Shown here: in pieces, positions 28,464-39,033 of the stretch
Layout: each line of letters opens with the position of its first letter
Position numbering within the stretch: the first letter of the stretch is position 1
Source of the DNA: Verrucomicrobiota bacterium
GTDB taxonomy: Bacteria > Verrucomicrobiota > Verrucomicrobiia > Opitutales > UBA953
Assembly (NCBI GenBank): GCA_014193315.1
Contig: BJHS01000006.1
Span: 1-64,000 of the forward strand
Length of the DNA: 64,000 nt
Direction of reading: 5' to 3'
Notes under the pieces: model-generated
Told to the model about the DNA's origin: nothing
Database searches by the model: none
What the model saw: only the letters and a program-made list of their open reading frames with translations
Position numbers and translations under genes: made by a program

Positions 28464-30153
28464 ACGTCGTCCCGGTCGGGCCGGTCGACTCGACCACGAT
28501 GTCGCCGCGGTGATCGCGCAGGATGCGCTTGACGATGGCGAGACCCAGCCCGGTCCCATCCTCGCGACTGGTGAAGAACGAATCGAAGATCTTCGGCAGG
28601 ATGGCTTCAGGGATCCCGTTCCCCGTGTCGCGGACGCGGACGACGACGATCGGGAACTGCGGGCCGTCCTCGAGCGTGACTTCCAGCACCAGGCTGCCGC
28701 CGCCGGACATCGCCTGCACGGCGTTGAGCATGAGGTTAAGGAAGACTTGCTGAATCTGCCCGGGATTCCCCTCCACCCAGGGCACGTGCGCCGGCGCGAC
28801 CACCGCGACCTTCACGCCTAATTGCTGCAGTTTCAGCCGGAGAAGCAGCACCGCGTTATCGGCGGCTTCGTGCAAGTCGATGGTCTTGAAGGCGCCCGAC
28901 TGCGCCTTGCTCATGCCGAGGACGCGGGAGACCACGCCCTCCATGTGCGTGATTTTTTCGCGCATAACCCCGAGGTCCTCGACCCGCGGGTCGGCGGCGT
29001 CCATCCCCTGGGACAAGGTATCGGAAAGCAGCTTCATCACCGTCAAGGGATTCCGGATCTCATGGGCGACCTCCGCGGAGAGCAAACCGAGGGCGGTCAG
29101 GCGTTCGCTGCGGCGCAAACCTTCCTCGACCGTGAACACCTTGGCGTAAAGCCGGGCATTCTGAAGGGAGGAAGCACCGAAGGACGACAGGGCGGTCACG
29201 AGGTGCTTATCGTCGTCGGAGAACCGGTAAGCCCCCATCGCGACGCACACTAGGACCCCGAAGGTCTCGTCCTCATAACGCACAGGCACCGCGAGCAAGG
29301 ACGAGCTGGCGACGGGCTCTTGTATGCGGGCGAAAAGTTGCTCCTCGCTTTTGCCGGCAACGGGGACGACGAGCGGTTTGCGGCGGGTGGCCACGGTACC
29401 CAAGGCCGTCTGGTCCATGGAGACACGCGCGACGAAGACGCTGCCATCCAATTCACCATCGAGGTACTTCAGCTCGAGTTCGCGACCATCGACACTGAAG
29501 TAAGCGCAGGCCCGGGCCCCGAGCAAGGCGCGCGTGGCCCGGGAAAGGTCCAGGATGATGCCCGGCTCATCGCGTTCGCGGGCCAACCCTTGGGCGGCGC
29601 CGACGAGCGACTCGAGCTGGGCGGCCTTCGACCGCAGTTGGCGGAGCAACCAGATCCGGCCCACGGCCTTGGAGGCCTCGTTGGTCAGCAAGGAAAGGAA
29701 GGCGACGTCCTGCTCCGTGAAGGCATCGAGGCGATCGGAGTCGCAATTGACGACCCCGATCACATTGCCCATGAGCTCCATCGGCACGGCAAGTTCGGAG
29801 CGGATCCCCCCGCGAAACTCCACATAGCGGGGATCCTTGGCGACATCGGGCACGCGCAAGGGTTTGGCGTAGAGGGCGACCCAACCGGTGATGCCCTGCC
29901 CTTGCTGGATCTCGCGCTGCGCGGTGGCGGCGTCCAAGCCGTTGGAGACCTCGATCCGCAGCGAACCGGTCGTCGGCTCGACCAGGGCGATTGATGCCGA
30001 AGAGGCGCCAAGCGAACGGACGATTTCCGCGAGGATGAAGTCCAACGCCTCGCGGGGATCCTCGGTCTCGTTGACGAAGGCGCCGACGCGATACAGACAG
30101 TCCAACACGCGCGCGTCACCGGGGCGATCCTGCGCTGGTCGGGGGACGGGCAT
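28435..30153 (-). CDS. GAF-domain sensor histidine kinase
   Basis: Soluble histidine kinase of 572 aa with no membrane segment. Two GAF domains fill residues 20-170 and 190-340, with a short coiled linker (RQLRSKAAQLESLVGAAQGL) between them. The HisKA box is SAEVAHEIRNPLTVMKLLS near residue 368, and the HATPase part has LNLMLNAVQAM (N box), RDTGNGIPEAI (G1) and SREDGTGLGLAIVKRI (G2). It should sense a cytoplasmic signal through the GAF domains; the ligand is unknown. No response regulator is adjacent, so it is an orphan kinase. It starts two bases after cysE, suggesting co-expression with cysteine synthesis. Confidence 0.94.
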   Translation of the reverse strand: MPVPRPAQDRPGDARVLDCLYRVGAFVNETEDPREALDFILAEIVRSLGASSASIALVEPTTGSLRIEVSNGLDAATAQREIQQGQGITGWVALYAKPLRVPDVAKDPRYVEFRGGIRSELAVPMELMGNVIGVVNCDSDRLDAFTEQDVAFLSLLTNEASKAVGRIWLLRQLRSKAAQLESLVGAAQGLARERDEPGIILDLSRATRALLGARACAYFSVDGRELELKYLDGELDGSVFVARVSMDQTALGTVATRRKPLVVPVAGKSEEQLFARIQEPVASSSLLAVPVRYEDETFGVLVCVAMGAYRFSDDDKHLVTALSSFGASSLQNARLYAKVFTVEEGLRRSERLTALGLLSAEVAHEIRNPLTVMKLLSDTLSQGMDAADPRVEDLGVMREKITHMEGVVSRVLGMSKAQSGAFKTIDLHEAADNAVLLLRLKLQQLGVKVAVVAPAHVPWVEGNPGQIQQVFLNLMLNAVQAMSGGGSLVLEVTLEDGPQFPIVVVRVRDTGNGIPEAILPKIFDSFFTSREDGTGLGLAIVKRILRDHRGDIVVESTGPTGTTFKFWFPVKN

Positions 30154-30155
30154 CG

Positions 30156-30995
30156 TCAGAGCGAGTGATCCATGTCGAGCGCCGGAGCGTCGACAGAAGC
30201 CTTGCCGATCAACACCGCGGGCACGCCGGCCACGCTGGTATGCGGGGCGACGTCCTTGAGGACGACCGAGCCAGCGCCGATCTTGGCGCCTTCGCCGATG
30301 GTGATATTCCCGAGGATCTTGGCGCCGGCGCCGACGAGCACACCGGAACGAATCTTCGGGTGGCGATCCCCGCGGGCCTTGCCCGTCCCGCCGAGGGTGA
30401 CCTCATGCAGGAAAGAAACATTGTCCTCGACGATGCTCGTCTCGCCAGCGACGAAGCCGGTGGCGTGGTCGAGCAAGATGCCGACGCCGAAGCGGGCGGC
30501 CGGATGGATGTCGACGGCCAGATGCGCGGCGACCAGCGACTGAAGGTGAAGCGCCAAGTCTCGCCGGCCGACCTTCCATAAGGTGTGGGCGAGGCGGTGC
30601 GCCGAGATGGCATGGAACCCTTTGTACCAGAGGAAGGGAATGAGCGCGTGTTCCGTCGCGGGGTCACGCTCAAGGATGGCGCGGGTATCGGCGCGCATCT
30701 GCGACAGCACTTCCGGGTCGTGCCGCAAAGCCGACTCCAAGGCCTGGGCAACGAGCGTGAAATCTTGCCCGGTAGGCGCAAGGCGCTCGCTCAAGCGTTG
30801 CACGATGGCCTCGCCGAGGCTTTGGCGGGCAAGCACATAACGGTCGAGAAGCGCCGCCAAGGTCGGCTCGGCTAGGGCGATGGCGGCGGCACGGGCACGC
30901 AGCTCCGCCCACAAGGAGGCTTCGTTGGCGCAAACCAAGGCGATGGAACGGGCGTCGGCCATAGACAGGCCATCTAACTCCCCCGATTTCGACAT
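30156..30995 (-). CDS. cysE: Serine O-acetyltransferase CysE
   Basis: Enzyme of 279 aa that makes O-acetylserine from serine and acetyl-CoA, the first step of cysteine synthesis. An all-alpha N-terminal domain (to about residue 160) is followed by the left-handed beta-helix of hexapeptide repeats, with DIHPAARFGVGILLDHATGF containing the catalytic Asp-His, and FLHEVTLGGTGKARGDRHP. The C-terminal tail is short and lacks an obvious terminal Ile for cysteine-synthase docking (it ends DMDHSL). It is followed after two bases by the GAF histidine kinase gene. Confidence 0.96.
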   Translation of the reverse strand: MSKSGELDGLSMADARSIALVCANEASLWAELRARAAAIALAEPTLAALLDRYVLARQSLGEAIVQRLSERLAPTGQDFTLVAQALESALRHDPEVLSQMRADTRAILERDPATEHALIPFLWYKGFHAISAHRLAHTLWKVGRRDLALHLQSLVAAHLAVDIHPAARFGVGILLDHATGFVAGETSIVEDNVSFLHEVTLGGTGKARGDRHPKIRSGVLVGAGAKILGNITIGEGAKIGAGSVVLKDVAPHTSVAGVPAVLIGKASVDAPALDMDHSL

Positions 30996-31124
30996 TTTGG
31001 CAACCCACGAGTAAAACTTGCTAAAAAAGGCAGGAATCAGGGCGGCCCTGCGACCAAAACCGTGAGCTGGGGTTGAAATCTGTGAGATTCCCTCCTAAAT
31101 CCACCACCTCTACCCATACCTCCC

Positions 31125-31682
31125 ATGCGCCTCCTCCCCACCCTGTTCGCCTGCCTCACGACCCTCGCCGCCTCGGCCGCCGCCGAAATCGGCAAGCCTG
31201 CCCCCGACTTCACCGCCAAGGACAAGGACGGCAAGACCGTCTCCCTGGCCGATTTCAAGGGCAAGACCGTCGTCCTTGAATGGTACAACCCCGGCTGCCC
31301 CTACGTGAAGAAGTTCTACGACGCCGGCGCCATGCAGAACGCCCAGAAGGACGCGATCGGTCAAGGCGTCGTCTGGCTCGTGATCAACAGCGGCGGCCAC
31401 AAGCTCAACGAGTCCAACGGCTACTACCCGGCGACCGTCGTCATGGACGAAGGCAGCAAGATCGCCCGAGCCTACGAGGCCAAGGTCACCCCGCACTGCT
31501 TCGTGATCGATGCCAAGGGCAACCTCGCCTACAAGGGCGCCATCGACAGCGTCCCCTCCGCCAAGTCCGCCGACATCGAGAAGGCGACCAACTACGTGAC
31601 GGCCGCCATCAAGGCCCTCAAGGACGGCAAGGCCCCGGAAGTGACCACGACCAAGCCCTACGGCTGCGGCGTGAAGTACTAA
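31125..31682 (+). CDS. Secreted redoxin (thioredoxin-like fold, AhpC/TSA type)
   Basis: Exported protein of 185 aa. A signal peptide (LFACLTTLAASAAAE) precedes a thioredoxin-fold domain opening with IGKPAPDFTAKDKDGKTVSL. The active-site region is EWYNPGCPYVKKFYD near residue 55, so there is one Cys and no CXXC pair. The cis-proline loop is KVTPHCFVID, and a second Cys precedes the final Val-Lys-Tyr. This resembles peroxiredoxin-like or thiol-disulfide proteins of the envelope; the single Cys favours a peroxidase-type or bound-thiol mechanism, but this is inference. A strong terminator follows. Confidence 0.85.
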   Translation: MRLLPTLFACLTTLAASAAAEIGKPAPDFTAKDKDGKTVSLADFKGKTVVLEWYNPGCPYVKKFYDAGAMQNAQKDAIGQGVVWLVINSGGHKLNESNGYYPATVVMDEGSKIARAYEAKVTPHCFVIDAKGNLAYKGAIDSVPSAKSADIEKATNYVTAAIKALKDGKAPEVTTTKPYGCGVKY

Positions 31683-31705
31683 GCGACCGCCACCAGCCTC
31701 GAACA

Positions 31706-31730
31706 GGGCGTCCGCAAGGACGCCCTTTTT
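31706..31730 (+). terminator. Rho-independent terminator of the redoxin gene
   Basis: A perfect 8-base-pair stem (GGGCGTCC/GGACGCCC) closes a GCAA tetraloop and is followed by five T residues, 23 bases after the redoxin stop. The same loop recurs in the metY terminator. Confidence 0.93.
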
Positions 31731-31741
31731 ATGGCCCGCCC

Positions 31742-33124
31742 TCAACCGGGAACGCCGGTCGCGCGGAGCACCTTCGCATGGATCTCGTCGTTCCGCAGGA
31801 AAGGCGTGAACAAGGGCGAACCCGGGCCAAACGAGCAGAACTCGACGAGGTCGGCCGTGTGGTTGTTGCTCGTCCAGTTGATCCCGGTCTGCTTTGGCAG
31901 CAGCGACTGAAATGTCTTCAAGTCCGTGACCTTCGCGAGTTCCGCCGCCTTGAACTCCAGCCCGGTCGAAGCGACCAAGGCATCGAGCTGGACCTGCTTC
32001 GGCTGTCCTTTGGTCCGGGCGATGACGGCCTCCTGCGTAGAGGTGAACTTCGCCAAGCGATGGAACGCCTCATTGGTGCCGGCATAGGCGGGAGCACTTT
32101 CAAAATCCTCGTCACCGACGCCATTCAACTGGATACCGCCCGTACCGTGGTCGGTCGTGATGATGACCAAGGTATCCGGGTGGCGATCGGCGAAGGCGAG
32201 GACGGTCTCGATGGCCTCATCGAAAGCCAGTTGATCATGAATGAGCGCGAGAGCGTCATTGGCATGGGCGGCATGATCGACACGCCCGCCTTCAACCATC
32301 AGAAAGAAACCCGCCGATGCGGTGGCGAGGTTGTCAAGGGCGGCTTGGGTCATCTCCGCGAGACTCGGCACCTTGACCTTCAATGCCGGATCGCGAACCC
32401 GATCGAACTCGTAGGGGATGTACTTGGGGCTGAACAACCCGAGCAGCGGGCCGGCCCCCTGACGGGCAAGAAGTTGGGTACGGTCCGTCGTCACGGCGTA
32501 GCCGACCTTCCGGTAGGCTTCGATGAGGCTAGCGCTGAAATAGTCGGCACCACCCCCAAGGATGACGTCGATCCCCCGCTCCAGGTACTGGGCGGCGACT
32601 TCCGACTGGCTCTTGCGCGAGGCCACGGTGACGGCGAAACCAGCCGGGGTGGCGTGCGTCGCGGTCGCGGTGGTGACTAGGCCGACTGGCTTACCCGCCG
32701 CCTTCATCTTCTGCGCGAGCGTGACGGGCTTGCGACCGTCAGGGGTGATATTGAGCACCCCGTTCACGATGCGCTCGCCGATGCCCCAGCAGGAAGCGGC
32801 GGCGGCCGAATCGGTGACCAGACCGGTGACCGAATGCGTCTCGCACAAGGAACGCACAACCGGTCGCTCGCGATACAAGCGGAGCCAGCGGGAAGAAACG
32901 GAGTACCGCTGACGGGACCAGGCGTCCGCGAGCGAGAGGGCGGCGATATTCATGCCATCGGCCACCATAAAAATCACGTTCTTCGCCTCGGCGGCGCGCA
33001 GGTTGACGGCGGCCTGGCGCGGGGCGTCGCCCAGCGCGGTCGTCGCGGCGGCGCCAAGTGCGACGCCCCCAAGTCCGGCGAATTTCAGGAAATCCCGACG
33101 AGAGGTTTCACGCGGAGAGCGCAT
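31742..33124 (-). CDS. Alkaline phosphatase, Tat-exported
   Basis: Phosphomonoesterase of 460 aa of the PhoA superfamily. A twin-arginine signal (SRRDFLKFAG) starts the protein. The metal-binding NVIFMVADGMN is followed by the nucleophile motif GLVTDSAAAASCWG near residue 103. Further metal ligands are in EGGRVDHAAHANDAL and ITTDHGTGG. It should release phosphate from organic esters in the periplasm. The gene begins 129 bases downstream of the thrS stop, after a terminator, so it is probably transcribed separately, and it converges on the redoxin gene. Confidence 0.94.
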   Translation of the reverse strand: MRSPRETSRRDFLKFAGLGGVALGAAATTALGDAPRQAAVNLRAAEAKNVIFMVADGMNIAALSLADAWSRQRYSVSSRWLRLYRERPVVRSLCETHSVTGLVTDSAAAASCWGIGERIVNGVLNITPDGRKPVTLAQKMKAAGKPVGLVTTATATHATPAGFAVTVASRKSQSEVAAQYLERGIDVILGGGADYFSASLIEAYRKVGYAVTTDRTQLLARQGAGPLLGLFSPKYIPYEFDRVRDPALKVKVPSLAEMTQAALDNLATASAGFFLMVEGGRVDHAAHANDALALIHDQLAFDEAIETVLAFADRHPDTLVIITTDHGTGGIQLNGVGDEDFESAPAYAGTNEAFHRLAKFTSTQEAVIARTKGQPKQVQLDALVASTGLEFKAAELAKVTDLKTFQSLLPKQTGINWTSNNHTADLVEFCSFGPGSPLFTPFLRNDEIHAKVLRATGVPG

Positions 33125-33201
33125 ACCCTTGCCTACCCCTCCCGCCCCCTCCAGGGCAACGGGAAACCCGAGCGAGCGGTCTAAACGAGGTTACGGTCAC
33201 G

Positions 33202-33227
33202 AAAAAGGCCCGACCGAAGCCGGGCCT
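33202..33227 (-). terminator. Rho-independent terminator of thrS
   Basis: On the minus strand AGGCCCGGC and GTCGGGCCT pair, with one G-U, around a TTCG tetraloop, then five T residues follow. It lies 26 bases after the thrS stop and separates thrS from the alkaline phosphatase gene. Confidence 0.92.
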
Positions 33228-33252
33228 CTTGCAGGGTCGGACGCCGCCAACC

Positions 33253-35130
33253 TCAGGCCGAAGGGGCACCGGGAGCGGCGGGGGGCGTCGGCACGTGCGC
33301 CTTCAGTCGACGCTCGGCGACCTCGGCGGTGACCAGACCGATGAAGTCGGCCAAGGTACGGTTACCCTCGAAGGACTTGTCGGCGCGGGAGCGGACGTTG
33401 ACGACGCCGGCTTCCTTCTCCTTGGCCCCCACGACGAGCATGTGAGGGACTTTAGAGATCTCGGCCAAACGGATCTTGGCGCCGAGTTTATTCGCGGAGG
33501 TATCGACGGTGCAGCGCACCTTGACGGCCTTGAGTTGCTCGGCCATCGCCTCGCAATCGGCGTTAAGGTCGTCGTTCAGCGGGATCAGGCGCACCTGCTC
33601 GGGTGAGAGCCAGGTCGGGAAGTCGCCCGCGAAATGCTCGATGAGGATGCCGACAAAACGTTCCATCGAACCAAACGGCGCGCGGTGGATCATCACCGGG
33701 CGGTGCGGCTTGTTGTCGGCCCCCGTGTAGGAAAGGTCGAAGCGGATCGGCAGGTTGAAATCAACCTGCACCGTGCCCAGCTGCCACTCGCGGCCGATGA
33801 CGTCGCGGACGACGAAGTCGATCTTCGGGCCGTAGAACGCCGCCTCACCCGACTCCTCCGTGAACGGCACCCCGAGGGTAGCCGCGGCGGCCCGACAGGC
33901 GGCCTCCGCCTTATCCCAGTTGGCGGCGTCGCCGGTGTATTTATTGGAGTCGGGATTGCGCAGGCCGACCCGGACGCGGTAATCGTGGAGACCGAGGGTC
34001 TTCAGGACGACTTTCACGAGTTCGAGACAGCCAAGGACTTCCTGGGCGACTTGATCCTCGGTGCAGAAGAGGTGGCCATCATCCTGGGTGAAGCCACGGA
34101 CCCGGGTCATCCCATTGAGTTCACCGGACTGTTCCCAGCGGTAAACCGTACCGAACTCGGCCAAGCGGACCGGCAGGTCGCGGTAGGAGTGCGGCTGCGA
34201 ATCGAAGATGCGGATGTGGTGCGGGCAATTCATCGGCTTCAGCAGGAAGCCCTGGATCTTGCCGTCCTCCAGGCGATTGGTCAGTTCGCCGCAACCGCAA
34301 CCCTCCTTCGCCAGCATCTCCATGGCCTCGCGTTCGACGAGCGGGGGAAACTGGGCGTCCTTATAATAAGGGAAGTGCCCCGAGGTCCGGTAGAGGTCGA
34401 GGTTACCGATGTGCGGGGTGAAGACCTGCTTGTAGCCGGTGCGGAAAAGCTGCTCCGAGATGAAGTTCTGGAGTTCCTGCCGGATGACGGCGCCATTCGG
34501 GGTCCAGAGGATGAGGCCTTGGCCAACCTTCTCATCGATGTGGAATAGCCGGAGTTCCTTGCCGAGTTTGCGGTGGTCCCGCTTCTTGGCTTCTTCCTGC
34601 CGCTGCAGGTGCTGCTCGAGTTCGTCCTTCGTCGGGAAGGCGGTGCCGTAGATGCGCTGGATCTGCTTGTTCTTTTCGTCACCGCGGTGGTAGGTGCCGG
34701 CGATGCTGAGGAGCTTGATGGCCTTCACCTGCGAACTGTAACGGACGTGGGTGCCGGCGCAGAGGTCCACGAATTCGCCGTTTTTGTAGAAAGAGATGGT
34801 CTCGCCTTCCGGGACGTCGCCGAGGCGGCCGAGCTTGAAGGCGACCTGGCCGCGCTCGCGGAGGAGCTGCTCGGCCTCGGCGCGGGTGCACTCGAAGCGC
34901 TCGAACTTCTGGTTCTCCTTGGCGATGCGGCGCATCTCCTCCTCGATTTTGACGAGGTCCTCGGCCGTGAAGTTATGCTCCAGATCGAAGTCGTAGTAGA
35001 AGCCCGCGTCGATGGGCGGCCCGATGTCCAACTGGGCCTGGGGGAACAGGCGGAGGACGGCGGCACCCAGCATGTGGGCGGCGGAGTGACGGAGCTCCTC
35101 GAGGGGAGTCATCTGCGGGCGGGAGGACAT
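33253..35130 (-). CDS. thrS: Threonyl-tRNA synthetase lacking the TGS domain
   Basis: Class II synthetase of 625 aa. It begins almost directly with the editing domain (HSAAHML near residue 16, CAGTH near residue 135), so the N-terminal TGS/N1 domain found in E. coli ThrS is missing. Class II motifs follow: motif 2 in FGTVYRWEQSGELNGMTRVRGF and motif 3 in IHRAPFGSMERFVGILIEH, with the zinc Cys in LLKPMNCPHHI. The anticodon domain starts at WLSPEQVRLIPLN and ends in a Pro/Ala-rich tail. Upstream sequence offers no in-frame TGS, so the absence is real. It is last in the run cysS-SIMPL-thrS and has its own terminator. Confidence 0.96.
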   Translation of the reverse strand: MSSRPQMTPLEELRHSAAHMLGAAVLRLFPQAQLDIGPPIDAGFYYDFDLEHNFTAEDLVKIEEEMRRIAKENQKFERFECTRAEAEQLLRERGQVAFKLGRLGDVPEGETISFYKNGEFVDLCAGTHVRYSSQVKAIKLLSIAGTYHRGDEKNKQIQRIYGTAFPTKDELEQHLQRQEEAKKRDHRKLGKELRLFHIDEKVGQGLILWTPNGAVIRQELQNFISEQLFRTGYKQVFTPHIGNLDLYRTSGHFPYYKDAQFPPLVEREAMEMLAKEGCGCGELTNRLEDGKIQGFLLKPMNCPHHIRIFDSQPHSYRDLPVRLAEFGTVYRWEQSGELNGMTRVRGFTQDDGHLFCTEDQVAQEVLGCLELVKVVLKTLGLHDYRVRVGLRNPDSNKYTGDAANWDKAEAACRAAAATLGVPFTEESGEAAFYGPKIDFVVRDVIGREWQLGTVQVDFNLPIRFDLSYTGADNKPHRPVMIHRAPFGSMERFVGILIEHFAGDFPTWLSPEQVRLIPLNDDLNADCEAMAEQLKAVKVRCTVDTSANKLGAKIRLAEISKVPHMLVVGAKEKEAGVVNVRSRADKSFEGNRTLADFIGLVTAEVAERRLKAHVPTPPAAPGAPSA

Positions 35131-35215
35131 GGTGGAAAAGCGTCCTTACCGCTAGGGTCTCCCGGGGCGGAGGGCAAGGACGGAGGCGAACCCCCGCCCC
35201 GCCCCCTCCGGCCGG

Positions 35216-36052
35216 TTATTCCTTCACAATCTCGAAGCGCATCGTGACCACCACCCGGATGGTCTTGTCGATGGAGTAAAGGTCGACGCTGTTACCGTCC
35301 GACTCGCCGACGCGGTCCTTGGCGCTGATCTGGATGACGCCTTGGGCGGCCTCGAGCAGGGAACCAACCTTGGAGCCGGAACCGGTGACCATGGTGGCGG
35401 CGCGGCGCTGGGCGTCCTGGGCGGCGGCCTCCAGGAGTTCCTTCTTCGCCTCGTTCAGCTTGACCAACCGGAAGACCGGCGTGTTCCGAGCCAAGGTCAC
35501 CCCGTCGTCGAGGAAGATCTCCTGACGAGAGAAGGCGAGGATGCGATCGACGTTCGGAGACTCGAGCACGAACGTCTGGCTGAAGCCGTACTCCGGCACC
35601 TTGCCGTGCGCGAAACGGTTGAAGTCGACCGGGGCGCGCTGGATCGGCGCGCGCGTGCCCTCGTACTGGCCGGCGTACTCGACGAAGACGGCGGGCTCAT
35701 AACGGGTGAAATCCGTCGCCGCGAAGATGACCTCGCTGTCGGCGAAGCCTGCGAGCTTCAGGACCTTCAGTAGTGCCACGCGTTGCGCGGCGACCGCGGC
35801 GCGGCCAGCGGCGAAGTCCTCGCCGCGCCAGGAGATCGACCCGGCCAGACTGCCTTGGCCGGAACGCACGTCGAGCGTCGCGACTCCCTTGACGGTGATC
35901 TCGGGACGATTCTGACGGAACTGACCGATGGACTTGCCGACTTTGTCGGAGGCGACGACGAACGCGAGGGCGAGCGCGACGCCGAAGAGCAAGAAGGCGA
36001 GCGAGGGGAAAAAGGTGGGACTGACGGAACGGGGCGGTTTCTCGGAGGACAT
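35216..36052 (-). CDS. SIMPL domain (DUF541) membrane-anchored protein
   Basis: Protein of 278 aa with an N-terminal membrane anchor (residues 14-35, FFPSLAFLLFGVALALAFVV) and an exported SIMPL domain. Family features are PEITVKGVATLDVRSGQGSL, the long helix AKKELLEAAAQDAQRRAATM and the ending VVVTMRFEIV. SIMPL proteins form oligomers in the periplasm or outer membrane and their role is poorly known. Gaps of 66 bases from cysS and 85 bases to thrS suggest possible co-transcription with both synthetase genes, with no evident functional reason. Confidence 0.88.
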   Translation of the reverse strand: MSSEKPPRSVSPTFFPSLAFLLFGVALALAFVVASDKVGKSIGQFRQNRPEITVKGVATLDVRSGQGSLAGSISWRGEDFAAGRAAVAAQRVALLKVLKLAGFADSEVIFAATDFTRYEPAVFVEYAGQYEGTRAPIQRAPVDFNRFAHGKVPEYGFSQTFVLESPNVDRILAFSRQEIFLDDGVTLARNTPVFRLVKLNEAKKELLEAAAQDAQRRAATMVTGSGSKVGSLLEAAQGVIQISAKDRVGESDGNSVDLYSIDKTIRVVVTMRFEIVKE

Positions 36053-36118
36053 GGCGACTTAGCCTAACCGCGGGCCCCGCGACTTCAAGCGGAAGTCTAT
36101 GGACATTCTTGAGCGACC

Positions 36119-37549
<1,431 letters not shown>

Positions 37550-37665
37550 ACGGTTAGTTTAGATAGGAAAGAAGGCCACCCGAGGGCGAGAAGGAAGCGT
37601 CATCGTCCCAAAAACGGCTTGAGACCGACGGTCCGGCGGGCGATAAAGACCCTCTCCCCTCCACC

Positions 37666-38973
37666 ATGAGCACCCCTAAAAAGCACGGCCTCGGCACGCA
37701 ATCCCTGCACGCCGGCCAGAAAGCGGACCCGACGACCGGGGCCCGGGCCGTCCCGATCTACCAGACGACAAGCTACCAGTTCCGCGACACGGAACACGCC
37801 GCCAACCTCTTCGGCCTGAAGGAACTCGGCAACATCTACACCCGCATCATGAACCCGACGACCGACGTGCTCGAGCAGCGCCTCACGTCGCTCGAAGGCG
37901 GCTCGGGCGCCCTCGCCCATGCGTCCGGCCAGGCGGCCATTACCGCGGCCATCCTCAACCTCGCCGGGGCCGGCGACCACATCGTCTCGGTCTCGCAGCT
38001 CTACGGCGGCACCTACAACCTCTTCCATTACACCCTGCCCAAGATCGGCATCGAGGTCTCCTTCGTCGACGGCGACGACCCCGAGAACTTCCGCCAAGCC
38101 GTGAAGAAGAATACGAAGGCCTTCTTCGGCGAAGGCCTGGGCAACCCCCGCCTCAATATCTTCCCCTTCGCCGAGGTCGGCAAGATCGCCAAGGAAGTCG
38201 GCGTCCCGTTGATCATCGATAACACCGCCCTCTCGCCCTACCTCAACCGTCCGTTTGAGCACGGTGCGAACATCGTCGTCCACTCGGCGACCAAGCACAT
38301 CGGCGGCCACGGCACCTCCATCGGCGGAATCGTCGTCGACGGCGGCAACTTCGACTGGGGCAACGGCAAGTTCCCCGGCTTCACCGAGCCCGACATGTCC
38401 TACCATGGCCTGCCGCACTGGGAAGCCTTCAAGGCCTTCGCCCCCGCCGGCGGGGCCAACATCGCGTTCATCATGAAGATGCGCCTGCAGTTCCTCCGCG
38501 ACGTCGGCAGCTGCCTCTCGCCCTTCAATGCCTTCCTCCTCCTGCAAGGCCTCGAAACCCTGCACCTGCGCATGGAGCGGCATTGCGCCAACGCCATGAA
38601 GGTCGCCCAGTTCCTCGAAGCGCACCCCAAGGTGAAGTGGACCAACTACCCGGGCCTGAAGTCCTCGAAGTACCACGACCTCGCCAAGAAGTACCTGACC
38701 AATGGCTACGGCGCCCTCGTCGGCTTCGGCCTGAAGTCCGGCCTCGAAGGCGGGCGCAAGTTCATCGACGGGCTTCAGCTCCACAGCCACGTCGCCAACA
38801 TCGGCGACGCCCGCTCGCTGGCGATCCACCCGGCCTCCACGACGCACTCGCAGCTCAGCGCCGCGGAACGCGACCGCGCCGGTGTCACCGACGACTACGT
38901 CCGGCTCTCCGTAGGCCTTGAGGACATCGAGGACATCCTCGCCGACCTCGAGCAGTCGCTGGCCAAGGCCTGA
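37666..38973 (+). CDS. metY: O-acetylhomoserine sulfhydrylase (MetY type)
   Basis: PLP enzyme of 435 aa of the Cys/Met metabolism family that makes homocysteine from O-acetylhomoserine and sulfide. Length and the opening [20 protein letters not shown] fit MetY. The PLP lysine is in [18 protein letters not shown] near residue 210. The stretch [18 protein letters not shown] ends the family. Its presence indicates direct sulfhydrylation for methionine. The start follows a C/T-rich leader (CTCTCCCCTCCACC). No SAM riboswitch was recognised in the 116 bases before it. Confidence 0.95.
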   Translation: MSTPKKHGLGTQSLHAGQKADPTTGARAVPIYQTTSYQFRDTEHAANLFGLKELGNIYTRIMNPTTDVLEQRLTSLEGGSGALAHASGQAAITAAILNLAGAGDHIVSVSQLYGGTYNLFHYTLPKIGIEVSFVDGDDPENFRQAVKKNTKAFFGEGLGNPRLNIFPFAEVGKIAKEVGVPLIIDNTALSPYLNRPFEHGANIVVHSATKHIGGHGTSIGGIVVDGGNFDWGNGKFPGFTEPDMSYHGLPHWEAFKAFAPAGGANIAFIMKMRLQFLRDVGSCLSPFNAFLLLQGLETLHLRMERHCANAMKVAQFLEAHPKVKWTNYPGLKSSKYHDLAKKYLTNGYGALVGFGLKSGLEGGRKFIDGLQLHSHVANIGDARSLAIHPASTTHSQLSAAERDRAGVTDDYVRLSVGLEDIEDILADLEQSLAKA

Positions 38974-38995
38974 GCCTAGCTCCCCGGACCGACCA

Positions 38996-39022
38996 GGGCG
39001 GACCCGCAAGGGTCCGCCCTTT
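38996..39022 (+). terminator. Rho-independent terminator of metY
   Basis: A perfect 10-base-pair stem (GGGCGGACCC/GGGTCCGCCC) encloses a GCAA loop, with only three T residues after it, 22 bases from the metY stop. Confidence 0.85.
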
Positions 39023-39033
39023 GCATGCCCGCC

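Noticed and set aside
31280-32680. Plus-strand frame of 466 codons across the redoxin and alkaline phosphatase region
   Set aside because: It spans the redoxin gene out of frame and crosses the strong terminator; the real genes explain the region.
37550-37665. SAM-responsive riboswitch before metY
   Set aside because: I looked for SAM-I and SAM-II type landmarks and found none that fit; the leader shows only C/T-rich sequence.
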